Assembly (NCBI RefSeq): GCF_025949665.1
Contig: NZ_JAPDFT010000001.1
Span: 1,798,001 to 1,862,000, forward strand
Reading direction: 5' to 3'
DNA: 64,000 bases
From: Chryseobacterium viscerum
Lineage (GTDB): Bacteria > Bacteroidota > Bacteroidia > Flavobacteriales > Weeksellaceae
In this document: positions 8,433-17,313 of the stretch, in pieces
Layout of the letters: the number at the start of each line of letters is the position of its first letter
How positions within the stretch are numbered: position 1 is the first letter of the stretch
Notes under the pieces: generated by a model
What the model was told of the DNA's origin: nothing
Databases searched by the model: none
What the model saw: the letters and a program-made list of their open reading frames with translations, nothing else
Position numbers and translations under genes: made by a program

Positions 8433-8484
8433 AAAAGAGGCTGTCTCAAAAGTCAAACAATTGGCTTTTGAGACAGCCTCTTTT
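8433..8484. terminator. Strong bidirectional terminator between convergent genes
   Basis: Perfect 20-bp arms at 8433-8452 and 8465-8484 (core GAGGCTGTCTCAAAAG) enclose a 12-nt loop. Terminal A and T tracts allow use on both strands. It begins 2 bp after the SDR stop and ends 3 bp before the PAP2 stop. Confidence 0.9.
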
Positions 8485-8487
8485 ATA

Positions 8488-9297
8488 TCAGAAGGTTTTT
8501 ACCAGCCCTATTCCTACAATTTTATTCTGATAAAATGGCATTACCATCGTAGACGATAAGGTATTTTTACTCTTATTTTTCCCCCGTAATAAATTGTCAA
8601 TTCTTGGGAACAGCCAATAGGCGAGTTCAGTAGAAAGAATTCCAAATCCGGCTCCTGCCACAACGTCCCCCAGCCAGTGCTTATCATTAAGCATTCTGTA
8701 TACCCCTGTGAAAATAGCAAACGGATATCCTGAAATGCTCAGCCAGAAATTACTGTCTTTATATTCCCTGAACATAAACTGTGCTGAAGAAAATGCTGTA
8801 GCGGAATGTCCTGACGGAAAAGATAAAGTATTCGATCTGTCCGGTCTTTCCTCTTTTACAAGGTACTTTAAAGGCATTGTAAAGGCTGCCGCAATCAGTT
8901 GTGAAGAAGCATAAATGATAGTACGGTCTCTCAGGTTATGCTTCCCTTTTATTCCCGCTGCATTCAGGCCATATACTATGACTGCAGGGGCATATTGGGT
9001 ATAATTATCCAGTTTTATTTGTGTAGGCTGGTGTTCATTGATCTCAACTTTTGTAGAGATATTAAGCTGCTTCAGATTATTCATCGTCAAACCTGCTACT
9101 CCATAGGCAATGAATGCTGTAGGAATGATCAGACTTTTATAATTCAGTTTGCTTTTTTGAATTTCTGTAGAGATCATACTGTCCTGTACAGGTTTCTGAA
9201 CTTCAATCGTGTCATTTGTATTCTGAGCATGGATTGTGCTTAAAGCTGAACTCAAAACCAAGATATACATCATCATTTTTTGAAAGTGCTTTTTCAT
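8488..9297 (-). CDS. PAP2-superfamily membrane phosphatase
   Basis: A 269-residue protein with an N-terminal signal or anchor (MMMYILVLSSALSTIHAQ) and several membrane helices. All three phosphatase signatures are present: the K-x6-RP motif in KYLVKEERP, PSGH in LSFPSGHSATAF, and the R-x5-H-x3-D motif in YRMLNDKHWLGDV. Such enzymes dephosphorylate lipid substrates such as phosphatidate, undecaprenyl or lipid A phosphates at the periplasmic face. About 85 residues precede the first helix-rich core, a common extension in Bacteroidota members. It lies 33 bp downstream of an outer-membrane receptor gene and may be co-transcribed with it, suggesting an envelope role. The lipid substrate cannot be told from sequence. 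Confidence 0.88.
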   Translation of the reverse strand: MKKHFQKMMMYILVLSSALSTIHAQNTNDTIEVQKPVQDSMISTEIQKSKLNYKSLIIPTAFIAYGVAGLTMNNLKQLNISTKVEINEHQPTQIKLDNYTQYAPAVIVYGLNAAGIKGKHNLRDRTIIYASSQLIAAAFTMPLKYLVKEERPDRSNTLSFPSGHSATAFSSAQFMFREYKDSNFWLSISGYPFAIFTGVYRMLNDKHWLGDVVAGAGFGILSTELAYWLFPRIDNLLRGKNKSKNTLSSTMVMPFYQNKIVGIGLVKTF

Positions 9298-9330
9298 CCT
9301 AAATCACATTTATAATTATTCAATTCTGTA

Positions 9331-11751
9331 TTAAAATTTATAGCTGTACCCCAGCCGGATCACCTGGGTTTCATAATAATCATTGCTGGTATAAGCAAAC
9401 CCGCTGCCCTGAACAGACTTTCTGATGACCATTGTGTTGAGTAAATCTGTGGCATTTAAGAATAATTCGCCTTTCCCCTTCTGAATGGCTTTTTTCACAC
9501 CTGCATCCATAGAAAACCTGGATTTTATTTTTCCCTGTGGAATAATATCCGGTGCCAGATACACCAGCGTAAATTGCATATCCAACCCTTTTGAAAAATG
9601 AAAAACGTTGTTCATCTTGATATTTCCTGAGATGGCAGTCTGCCGGTCTGCGGAAAAAGTATTAGGCTTTGGATACAGGTTTTCTACAGTAAATGCATTG
9701 ATCTGATTACGATATAGATTTCCATTGACATTAAAGGAGTATACATCAGATATCTTTTGATTCCATATCGTTTCCAACCCTGTATTATAGCTTTTTCCGG
9801 CATTCTGGAATATGGCATAAATAAGAGTGCTGTTCGGAACAATGCTTGAAATTCTTGTTATGGTTCCATTGGCAAAGCGGTGGTATAATGCAGAATACAG
9901 GTATCCGTTATCCCAATTGTGTTTATATCCAAGTTCAATAGAGTTTGTAAACTGAGGGCGCAGTGCCGGATTTCCTACCTTAATGATTTCTGCATCATCA
10001 TACTTTGGAAAAATACGGATGTCGACTTCATTAGGACGGTCTACTCTTCTATTGTAAAATACAGAGAACTTATTGCGGTCATCAAGTTTATAAGCAAGTC
10101 TGAAATTAGGAAATGGCTGCGTATAGTTGTATCCGTCACTTTTATATGTTGGATGGTTAGGATTTACGTCATATTGAATTTTCACATATTCCAGCCTCAA
10201 TCCCAGTTCAGCTTCCCATTTTTCATTTTCAAAAACATAATTTCCGTACACTGCAGGAATAAATTCTTTATAATCGGCTTTTCCTCCTGCAGAAGCATCC
10301 AGCACAGAGTTGGCACCGGGCATAAAATTCATATTGGTAGGAATGCTTCTGTTTCTTAGTTTAATTCCGGTTTCTATTCGGCCGTATTTTAAAGGTTTTA
10401 CATAATCTACGTTGAAATCGTAAACCTGTTCATCAGATAATAATTTGAAGGCATCAGTTCCTGTGGAAGAAGGAAGATAATTATCATAGAAATACTTTTC
10501 ATCCTCTCTGTGGAAAGTATAATTAAATCCTACATTCAAAACATGTCCGGCATCTTTGAATTTATGCTGATAAGAAGCGGTTCCCATTACGGTTGTTTTC
10601 AGTTCGTCTTCCAGAAACTGCCACAGGCGGAGACGCTGGGACATATCTCCATTGAAAAACGGCTGGTCTCCCCTGTCGATGATCTTTTCGCTTCCATACA
10701 TTCCTGAAATGGTTAATGTATTTTGCGGATCAATAGTCCAGTCTATACCTGCTTTAGTGGTGAAGAAATTTGTGTTTCTGTTTCTTTTCAGCTGAGAATT
10801 GATAACAGTTCCATTATCATAAGTACGGGTTACAAACTCATTTTTATTAAGGGTTTCGGTATATAGATTATCAGCCTGTAAAAATATATTCACTTTATTT
10901 TTTCTGTAATTAACAGACAGTGATGGATTTATTTTAGGTGTTAGTGTGTATTGAGGTCTTATTGTGGGAAGGTTTTCTTTTCTTACCCAAAGTGAACCTA
11001 AACCTGTTGTGAATCCTGCTTTTCCGTTCCATCCGTTCTGTTTATTCTTTTTCATGATAATATTGATGATTCCCGCATTTCCATTCGCATCATATTTTGA
11101 GGAAGGATTGTTGATGATTTCAATTTTATCAATGGCAGAAGCCGGAATATTGTCCAGTCCTGTCTGGCTTCCAAACCCGGTGAGAGCAGTCTGTTTACCG
11201 TCAATAAGTACCGTTACTTTATCATTTCCTCTCAACTGTACTTTACCGTCCTGTACGGTAATTCCGGGAAGGTTCTGCATGCTTTGTAATACTGATCCGC
11301 CACTTTGGCTGATATTGTCTGCTACAGAATAGGTTTTTTTATCAAGGCGGCTGTCTATTTCATTCTTTTTAGAAGCGGTAATAGTGATGGCTTCTATTTT
11401 GGTTTCATTTTCCTGTTTTTGAGCCAGTTCAATAGTGGGGATTTCAAGAAACTCTGAAAGACTTCCTATAAAAATAGGCTGTGTGTATGTATTATATCCT
11501 GTGATGGAAGCTTCCAGAAGATAGTGGTCCGGCTTTATACCTGTAATGGAAAATCGTCCTTCTTCATTGGTAATGGTTCCGGCTGTAAAAGTGCTGTCTT
11601 TTTCTTTTCTTAAAATAATATGGGCGTAAGGTATTGCTGCTTTATCTTTATTGGTGATTCTTCCAGATGCCGTTACAGAAGCTGTCTGCGCTGAAACAAG
11701 GGAAGAAATTGCCATACAGGTTGGAAAAAATAACAAGGCTGTTTTATTCAT
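9331..11751 (-). CDS. Outer-membrane TonB-dependent receptor-like protein with carboxypeptidase-regulatory N-domain
   Basis: An 806-residue outer-membrane barrel. The order is a signal peptide (to about residue 22), a carboxypeptidase-regulatory-like beta domain (ASGRITNKDKAAIPYAHI), a plug domain (LQSMQNLPGITVQDGKVQLRG and VLIDGKQTAL near 155-190), then a long barrel ending in an aromatic C-terminus (RLGYSYKF). The layout matches the OMP_b-brl_3 group, which in Bacteroidota often binds peptides, metals or small ligands. No SusD partner is adjacent and no TonB box is obvious. The following gene is a PAP2 phosphatase. The ligand is unknown. Confidence 0.88.
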   Translation of the reverse strand: MNKTALLFFPTCMAISSLVSAQTASVTASGRITNKDKAAIPYAHIILRKEKDSTFTAGTITNEEGRFSITGIKPDHYLLEASITGYNTYTQPIFIGSLSEFLEIPTIELAQKQENETKIEAITITASKKNEIDSRLDKKTYSVADNISQSGGSVLQSMQNLPGITVQDGKVQLRGNDKVTVLIDGKQTALTGFGSQTGLDNIPASAIDKIEIINNPSSKYDANGNAGIINIIMKKNKQNGWNGKAGFTTGLGSLWVRKENLPTIRPQYTLTPKINPSLSVNYRKNKVNIFLQADNLYTETLNKNEFVTRTYDNGTVINSQLKRNRNTNFFTTKAGIDWTIDPQNTLTISGMYGSEKIIDRGDQPFFNGDMSQRLRLWQFLEDELKTTVMGTASYQHKFKDAGHVLNVGFNYTFHREDEKYFYDNYLPSSTGTDAFKLLSDEQVYDFNVDYVKPLKYGRIETGIKLRNRSIPTNMNFMPGANSVLDASAGGKADYKEFIPAVYGNYVFENEKWEAELGLRLEYVKIQYDVNPNHPTYKSDGYNYTQPFPNFRLAYKLDDRNKFSVFYNRRVDRPNEVDIRIFPKYDDAEIIKVGNPALRPQFTNSIELGYKHNWDNGYLYSALYHRFANGTITRISSIVPNSTLIYAIFQNAGKSYNTGLETIWNQKISDVYSFNVNGNLYRNQINAFTVENLYPKPNTFSADRQTAISGNIKMNNVFHFSKGLDMQFTLVYLAPDIIPQGKIKSRFSMDAGVKKAIQKGKGELFLNATDLLNTMVIRKSVQGSGFAYTSNDYYETQVIRLGYSYKF

Positions 11752-11801
11752 TCTGTTAGTCTTTATTTTCTTTAAAAAGTTCGTTATAAGGGAAATATTA
11801 A

Positions 11802-12557
11802 TTATTCGTTTTGCAAGGGTAATTCCCGGCTGTGCTGTCTTTGTGAAATGATAATCATCAAAACCATGAGGGTAAGAGATATCAGGGAAGCATTGAGTGT
11901 TCCAAGATCCAAACCTCCTTTAGCTAAAGGTTTTGTCAAAAGATCTCCAAATGTGGCACCAAATGGTCTGGTAAAAACAAAAGCAATCCAAAACAGGACA
12001 ACATGATTGATTTTCGTAAAATAATGAAGCGCCACAACCACTAATATGATCAGTCCTGTAATTAAAGCTCCTGCCATATAGCCGAGTCCTAAATTATCAC
12101 TCAGAAAATCCCCAAAAGCTGTTCCCAGACTATTGGAAAATAAAATAGCCGTCCAATAATAGAATTCTTTGTTTCTTTCAAAAATCGGATAGACCTCGAG
12201 GTTTTCATATTTTTTGTACCATAGAAATAAGGAAGTTAAAAGGCCGAAAAGCAAAATCAGACTCCCAGCCAGATATCCTGTTTTTAAAGTACGGTCGATA
12301 AAATCGGAGATTTCTGTTCCTAAAGTTGTTGTTCCTATAATCACCATCCAATAGATTGCGGGAATATATTTTTTTACACGAAGCTGTACAGATAGGATGA
12401 GAATAAAAAATGCGAGTGTAACCAAAATTCCTACAACATATCCTAAATTAAGGGTCATAGAAATAAAATCTCCCAAGGTTTCTCCCAATGTAGTTGCTAC
12501 CACTTTCATAAGCCAGAAAAGGAGTGTAACGGTTGCGACTTTGTTTGCTGTTCTCAT
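11802..12557 (-). CDS. DUF347/COG4705 membrane protein with four internal repeats
   Basis: A 251-residue polytopic membrane protein built from four copies of one unit, each with a G-T/E-x-x-x-D-F core before a Gly-rich turn. They read LGETLGDFISMTLNLGYVVG, LGTEISDFIDRTLKTGYLAG, LGTAFGDFLSDNLGLGYMAG and a divergent FGATFGDLLTKPLAKGGLDL. This is the Repeat of Unknown Function DUF347 arrangement. The acidic residue repeated within four membrane-proximal motifs suggests cation or proton handling, which is inference. It lies 178 bp downstream of the histidine kinase of an OmpR-type system on the same strand, so it may be part of that regulon. Confidence 0.85.
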   Translation of the reverse strand: MRTANKVATVTLLFWLMKVVATTLGETLGDFISMTLNLGYVVGILVTLAFFILILSVQLRVKKYIPAIYWMVIIGTTTLGTEISDFIDRTLKTGYLAGSLILLFGLLTSLFLWYKKYENLEVYPIFERNKEFYYWTAILFSNSLGTAFGDFLSDNLGLGYMAGALITGLIILVVVALHYFTKINHVVLFWIAFVFTRPFGATFGDLLTKPLAKGGLDLGTLNASLISLTLMVLMIIISQRQHSRELPLQNE

Positions 12558-12735
12558 TTTGCTTTGTTTTTAGATGCCGAAAATGATATTGATTCAGAAA
12601 GTCAAATCGTTCCTGCGGATAAGGGACAATTTTTCCAATCATTTCTAAATAAAATATCACCTCAGTATTTTCTATACAAAGGTGCAATGTGATTTAGAAG
12701 AAATTTTGAATTGCCGGAGCTGTAAAATTTATTAA

Positions 12736-14025
12736 CTATAATTTAACAGTGAAGATATGATGATTGTGTTCAAAGCTATAGCTGATAGTCCAGTGATGAA
12801 ACCTGCAGATTTCCTGAATAATAGAAAGGCCTAAGCCGCTTCCGCTGTTATCTGTTGACAGTTTTGAAAATCTTTTGAAAAGCAAATCCTCATTCAGCTT
12901 TTCAGTACCCGAATTGGAAACCTCAAAAGAAGAATTTGTCAGTTGTATAGAGATAGAACCTCCTGGAGAAGTATGACGGATGGCATTGATAATGAGATTG
13001 TTGATCAGTATTTCTGTCAGAATACTGTTTCCCCTCACCTGTACACTGTTTGAGAGATCTTCATGAATAGAAATATTTTTTTGTTCAACATGTTCCCCGA
13101 GAATATCAATACTTTGTTGAAGCAAATGGTCAAACGAAATAATTTCTGAACTGTCAAACTGGTTATTTTCAATTTTAGCAAGCAGCAAAAGGTTTTTATT
13201 GATGCGCGAGCTTCTTGTAAGGGCCCTGTTCATATCTTCAGCGATTCTGTATTGCTGTTCAGTAAGATTCTGATCCTGCAGCAAAAGATCCAGCTTATTT
13301 TTAATAATAGCGAGCGGAGTCTGTAATTCGTGAGAAGCATTTTCAGTAAACTCTTTCTGAGTTTTATAGGTAGAAATATTACGTTCCATCAATCTATAAA
13401 GAGACTGATTAAGTTCTTCAAATTCAGCAGTATCAGAAACCGGGAATTTTATTGTATTCTGACTGTTAAGATTGAAGGTTTTCAGTTGATCCAATGTACT
13501 CCTGAACGGTTTCCAGATAGATGAAGAAAGTTTTCTGTTAAGATATAAAAGCCCGAGAACAATCACCACAAAGAAGAATATGGTGATCATCGCAATTACG
13601 GCTATCGTTTCATGAGATTCCTCAATATTCGTCTGTATGGTAAACAGATAAGGTTTGCCGTGAATATAAATTACTTTTTCAAGACATCTGTAGCGTTCCT
13701 TTTTTTGTTCTGAAATAAAAGGAAGGTGTTTTTCATAAGTATAAACGCTATCCCGTTTTATTTGTTGAGTTGAAATCTTTTCAATATTCGTTTCAGGCTG
13801 AATATGATTCCATAATTCAAGGCTTTTGTTCAGCTCTTCTTCTGAAAGTTGTAATTGGTTAAATTCATAAGCCGTTTTCTCTACAATAATCTGATTGTGC
13901 TCATCCAGTTCGCTTTTCCAGATCGTATCTACCACAAAATAATACACGGGAATACTTATCATAAGTACAATAAGTACATAGATAAGAAAGGGTTTTGTGG
14001 TTTTGGTAAGTAAAGGCTTCAACAT
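12736..14025 (-). CDS. OmpR-partner sensor histidine kinase
   Basis: A 429-residue inner-membrane kinase. Transmembrane helices span about 12-32 and 140-162, with a periplasmic sensor loop of about 105 residues between them. A linker with HAMP-like character follows, then HisKA with His232 in ENASHELQTPLAIIKN, and a HATPase_c domain with N-box EILINNLIINAIRH and G-box GSGLGLSIIQEI. It belongs with the response regulator at 14468-15142, from which it is separated by an inserted four-helix-bundle cassette. The sensor loop is Glu-rich but has no recognisable domain, so the signal is unknown. Its start codon overlaps the left 9-bp direct repeat that bounds the cassette. Confidence 0.92.
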   Translation of the reverse strand: MLKPLLTKTTKPFLIYVLIVLMISIPVYYFVVDTIWKSELDEHNQIIVEKTAYEFNQLQLSEEELNKSLELWNHIQPETNIEKISTQQIKRDSVYTYEKHLPFISEQKKERYRCLEKVIYIHGKPYLFTIQTNIEESHETIAVIAMITIFFFVVIVLGLLYLNRKLSSSIWKPFRSTLDQLKTFNLNSQNTIKFPVSDTAEFEELNQSLYRLMERNISTYKTQKEFTENASHELQTPLAIIKNKLDLLLQDQNLTEQQYRIAEDMNRALTRSSRINKNLLLLAKIENNQFDSSEIISFDHLLQQSIDILGEHVEQKNISIHEDLSNSVQVRGNSILTEILINNLIINAIRHTSPGGSISIQLTNSSFEVSNSGTEKLNEDLLFKRFSKLSTDNSGSGLGLSIIQEICRFHHWTISYSFEHNHHIFTVKL

Positions 14026-14466
14026 AATTAAGAATTATAAATTATGAGTTATGAATTGTTATTTTCTATGAAAGACTATTTGTTTTTTGATGTAATGATG
14101 ATACTTCGGATGATTTTTAATATTTCTGTGGCTTCTTTACTTATGCTTTCAAATTCAGTAGATGATAAATAATCTGTATGAAATAAAAGCTCAATCCAAT
14201 AAATAGATTCATCACATTCTTTTTGAGCAATAGCGAGTTTATGAATAAAATCTGCTTTACTTTCTGCATTCTGTGACTCTCTTATTAAAGCTCCTACCGC
14301 TGTTCCGCTTCTTAATAGCTGTTTACTAAGAACATATTCATTCTTATGAGTTGAAAGGTATTTATAAAGATTAATAATCCTTATTGCAAAACTAAAACTC
14401 TTATCTTTCAGTACATTTTTCTTTTCACTCATAACTTATAATTCATCATTTATAATTCATAATTAA
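14023..14466. mobile_element. Four-helix-bundle (IVS-like) cassette inserted in a two-component operon
   Basis: The 9-bp direct repeat CATAATTAA occurs at 14023-14031 and 14458-14466. Inside it, AT-rich imperfect inverted repeats (GAATTATAAATTATGA and GAATTATAAATGATGA reading inward) flank a single gene. Deleting one repeat plus the 426 bp between the copies joins the regulator stop TAG to the kinase ATG with 7 nt between them, a normal operon junction. This is the layout expected of an insertion with target-site duplication. No transposase is encoded. Confidence 0.7.
14076..14432 (-). CDS. Four-helix-bundle protein (23S rRNA intervening-sequence protein family)
   Basis: A 118-residue all-alpha protein of the TIGR02436 type, first known from intervening sequences inside 23S rRNA genes of spirochaetes and other bacteria. 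Recognisable blocks are FAIRIINLYKYL near the N-terminus, LSKQLLRSGTAVGALIRE in the middle and LAIAQKECDESIYWIELL after it. Family members form homopentamers of four-helix bundles, and their biological role is not established. It is flanked by inverted and direct repeats and splits an OmpR-kinase operon, so I read it as cargo of a small mobile cassette. Orientation matches the host operon, which avoids antisense transcription. Confidence 0.9.
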   Translation of the reverse strand: MSEKKNVLKDKSFSFAIRIINLYKYLSTHKNEYVLSKQLLRSGTAVGALIRESQNAESKADFIHKLAIAQKECDESIYWIELLFHTDYLSSTEFESISKEATEILKIIRSIIITSKNK

Positions 14467-14467
14467 T

Positions 14468-15142
14468 CTAGCTTTCCCATTTATACCCCGTTCCATACAC
14501 TGTTTTAAGATAATGCCCGCATCCGGCGTCATACAGTTTTTTCTTAAGGTTTTTCACATGAGCATATACAAAATCATGATTATCAAGCATATCTGCGAAG
14601 TCTCCGGAAAGATGTTCCGCCAGGGTACTTTTGGAGATGACTTTATTTTTGTTGCCGATAAAATAAATTAAAAGATCAAATTCTTTCTTTGTCAGTGAAA
14701 TTACTTCATCATTTACCGCTACTGTTTTGGCTAATAAATCAATCTGAAGTTCATTTTGCTTCACCACATTGGAACTGCTGAATTGCTTCCTCCGGATAAT
14801 AGAATATACTCTTGCCATCAATTCAGAAAGATGAAAGGGTTTAGTGAGATAATCATCGGCACCCAGTTTCAGTCCTTCAATCTTATCATCAAGAGCATTT
14901 TTAGCGGAAATAATAATTACGCCGTCTTGTTTCTGTTGTTGTTTTAATTCTTCCAAAATTGTAAGGCCATTTCCATCCGGCAGCATAATGTCCAGTAAAA
15001 TACAGTCATACTCAAATGCTTCTATTTTACTCATAGCTTCGCCGAATGTACTGGCAGCTTCACAGAGATAATTTTCTCCGGACAGATATTCGGAAATACT
15101 TTGAGCAAGAGCGGCTTCGTCTTCAATGATGAGAATTTTCAT
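14468..15142 (-). CDS. OmpR-family response regulator
   Basis: A 224-residue regulator with a receiver domain (1-120) and a winged-helix output domain (about 128-222). The phospho-acceptor is Asp51 in CILLDIMLPDG, with acidic pocket residues in IIEDEA and the conserved Lys in YLTKPF. The DNA-binding domain ends in VYAHVKNLKKKL and TVYGTGYKWE, as in PhoB/OmpR regulators. It is the first gene of an operon with the kinase at 12736-14025, now separated by the inserted cassette. It is divergent from the CLC transporter gene across 173 bp and could regulate it, which is inference only. Confidence 0.93.
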   Translation of the reverse strand: MKILIIEDEAALAQSISEYLSGENYLCEAASTFGEAMSKIEAFEYDCILLDIMLPDGNGLTILEELKQQQKQDGVIIISAKNALDDKIEGLKLGADDYLTKPFHLSELMARVYSIIRRKQFSSSNVVKQNELQIDLLAKTVAVNDEVISLTKKEFDLLIYFIGNKNKVISKSTLAEHLSGDFADMLDNHDFVYAHVKNLKKKLYDAGCGHYLKTVYGTGYKWES

Positions 15143-15315
15143 GTGATAAATCTATTACCAAATTTAGAAGAAATTTTGAATTTTAAATTAAAATATAAAT
15201 TACAAAAATAGAAACGATAGAGCAAGTGTATAGCTCCAAAATGAGGTTTTTTGTGATATATTTCATAAATTTACGCTGCTTTATCAATCTGATGATAGTG
15301 TAAAATATTTCCAAG

Positions 15316-17163
15316 GTGAAAATTCACAACAAAAAAAAATACCTTAGCTTCCTTAAATTTAAAAGAGATTTCCAGAAATACGGATTGGAAAAAGCACGCA
15401 GTTATGAGCTTATTCTGCATTGGCTGAACAACAGGCTGAGCAGAAATCAGTTTCTTGTTCTTTCCGGAATTCTGGTAGGCTGTACAGCGGGTCTTGCAGG
15501 AGTTATTCTGAAAACTCTGGTACACAATATTCATTATTTCATTACCAATAAAGTTCATTTTGAATATCAGATATTATTTTATATCGTTTTTCCTTTTTTA
15601 GGAATTGTTCTCACTACGATGATCGTTCTGACAATATTTAAAGGTCAGGATCGTAAAGGTATCGGAGCTATTTTATACGAAATTGCACAGAATTCCAGTA
15701 TTGTAGCCTCGGTTAAGATGTATTCCCAGGTGATACAAAGTGCTGTTACCGTTGGATTGGGAGGCTCAGCAGGATTGGAAAGTCCTATTGCCGTTACCGG
15801 AGCTGCCATTGGTTCCAACTATGCACAGACCTACAGATTAAGTTACAAAGAACGAACTTTATTGCTGGCTGCCGGTGCTACAGCGGGGATTGCATCTGCT
15901 TTCAATGCTCCAATTGCCGGGATTATGTTTGCATTTGAAATTCTGTTGACCGGGGTTGTTTTTACAGATTTTATTCCTTTGGTGGTGGCTGCTGTCTGTG
16001 GAAGTCTATTGTCTAGGATTTTACTTCAGGAAGATGTTCTTTTCAGGTTTTATACAAGAGATCCGTTCAATTATAAAAATGTTCCTTATTACCTTATTTT
16101 AGGGCTTGTAACCGGTTTGTATGCCCGTTATTTTGTAATTATTTCCCAAAAAGTAGAACATTTTATAAAAGGACTTCAGCTTTCCAGAATGCGTAAAGCA
16201 ATGTTTGGAGGAGCTGTACTTTCTCTGCTATGTGTTCTTTTTCCTCCGCTGTTCGGGGAAGGTTATGAGACTGTAAAGGCCTTTACCAACGGGAACACTT
16301 ATTCTATTATTGAAAACAGTTTTTTCAGATATTTTGAGATCGGAGACTGGACAATTATTATATTTTTAGTTCTTGTATTGCTTTTAAAGGCATTTGCAAC
16401 TTCATTTACGATCTTTAGCGGCGGAAACGGAGGTAATTTTGCCCCTTCTCTTTTTGCCGGTGGAACTTTGGGATATTTATTTGCACTGGTTTGCCAGCAT
16501 ATTGGTTTTACAGATGTTCCTGTGACTAATCTTGTACTGGTTGGAATGGCCGGAGCAATGAGCGGTGTTTTGTATGCCCCGCTTACAGCTATATTTCTGA
16601 TTGCAGAATCAAGTTTCGGATATGACCTGTTTATCCCTCTGATGATTGCTTCCATCATTTCTTATCTTATTGCCAAATGGTTCTCTCCGATTTCTCCGGA
16701 ATTAAAATCACTAGCCGATGAAGGAAAAATATTCACAAATAAACATGATAAAAACCTTCTTTTCGCTTTAAGAACTGAAGATTTTATTGATAAATATTCA
16801 CAGACGATTAATGAAAATGCTTCTGTTACAGAATTGTTTGAAATGGTGAAGAATGGAGACAAAAATATTTTTGCCGTTGTGGATGAAAGCAGAAAATTGA
16901 AAGGAGTTCTTACTCTGGATGATATAAGACCTTATCTTTTTAACAAAGAAATGGATGCTTCCCAGCTCGTTGTTCAGATTATGAAAACTCCACCGGCTAT
17001 ACTTCACCGTGAAAATAAACCTTTGGATATTCTTCAGACTTTTGATGATACAGGTGTATGGAACCTTCCGGTAGTGAGCGAAAATAATGATTTTGTAGGC
17101 TTTATTTCAAAATCCTCAATATTGATGAGCTACAGACAGCTGTTGAAAGAATATTCTGATTAA
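15316..17163 (+). CDS. CLC-family chloride channel/transporter with C-terminal CBS pair
   Basis: A 615-residue protein with an 11-12 helix CLC core (about 50-460) and two CBS domains (about 490-610) that usually bind adenine nucleotides. The gating Glu is Glu155 in GSAGLESP, equivalent to E148 of E. coli ClcA. The GNGGNFAPSLFAGG block corresponds to the GxFxP chloride-binding motif. The first selectivity motif is degenerate. The start is a GTG at 15316, because an in-frame stop lies 15 bp upstream and no ATG follows for over 100 codons. Whether it is a channel or a proton-coupled exchanger is not decided here. Confidence 0.88.
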   Translation: MKIHNKKKYLSFLKFKRDFQKYGLEKARSYELILHWLNNRLSRNQFLVLSGILVGCTAGLAGVILKTLVHNIHYFITNKVHFEYQILFYIVFPFLGIVLTTMIVLTIFKGQDRKGIGAILYEIAQNSSIVASVKMYSQVIQSAVTVGLGGSAGLESPIAVTGAAIGSNYAQTYRLSYKERTLLLAAGATAGIASAFNAPIAGIMFAFEILLTGVVFTDFIPLVVAAVCGSLLSRILLQEDVLFRFYTRDPFNYKNVPYYLILGLVTGLYARYFVIISQKVEHFIKGLQLSRMRKAMFGGAVLSLLCVLFPPLFGEGYETVKAFTNGNTYSIIENSFFRYFEIGDWTIIIFLVLVLLLKAFATSFTIFSGGNGGNFAPSLFAGGTLGYLFALVCQHIGFTDVPVTNLVLVGMAGAMSGVLYAPLTAIFLIAESSFGYDLFIPLMIASIISYLIAKWFSPISPELKSLADEGKIFTNKHDKNLLFALRTEDFIDKYSQTINENASVTELFEMVKNGDKNIFAVVDESRKLKGVLTLDDIRPYLFNKEMDASQLVVQIMKTPPAILHRENKPLDILQTFDDTGVWNLPVVSENNDFVGFISKSSILMSYRQLLKEYSD

Positions 17164-17182
17164 TATAACAATGGAAAACCTG

Positions 17183-17238
17183 AATTCCCCTCCTTTGGTG
17201 GGGTGGCGAAAATTCAAAGAATTTTTGACGGGGTGGTT
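17183..17238. repeat. Short G-rich intergenic repeat, copy 2
   Basis: This copy reads TCCCCTCCTTTGGTGGGGTGGC, in parts CCCCTCC and GGTGGGGTGG, then AAAATTCAAAGAATTTTT, then GACGGGGTGGTT. It matches copy 1 at 2059-2110 in the same orientation. It lies about 20 bp after the CLC stop codon, and its two parts can each fold back on themselves. Confidence 0.8.
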
Positions 17239-17257
17239 AGCATCGTCAAATAATAAA

Positions 17258-17283
17258 AAATCCGTTCAGTAATGAACGGATTT
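17258..17283. terminator. Terminator between convergent CLC and aldo/keto reductase genes
   Basis: Arms AAATCCGTTCA and TGAACGGATTT enclose a GTAA loop. A-rich and T-rich flanks make it usable on both strands. Confidence 0.85.
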
Positions 17284-17313
17284 AATTTTAGTCTATAATG
17301 AAAGTTGAAAAAA

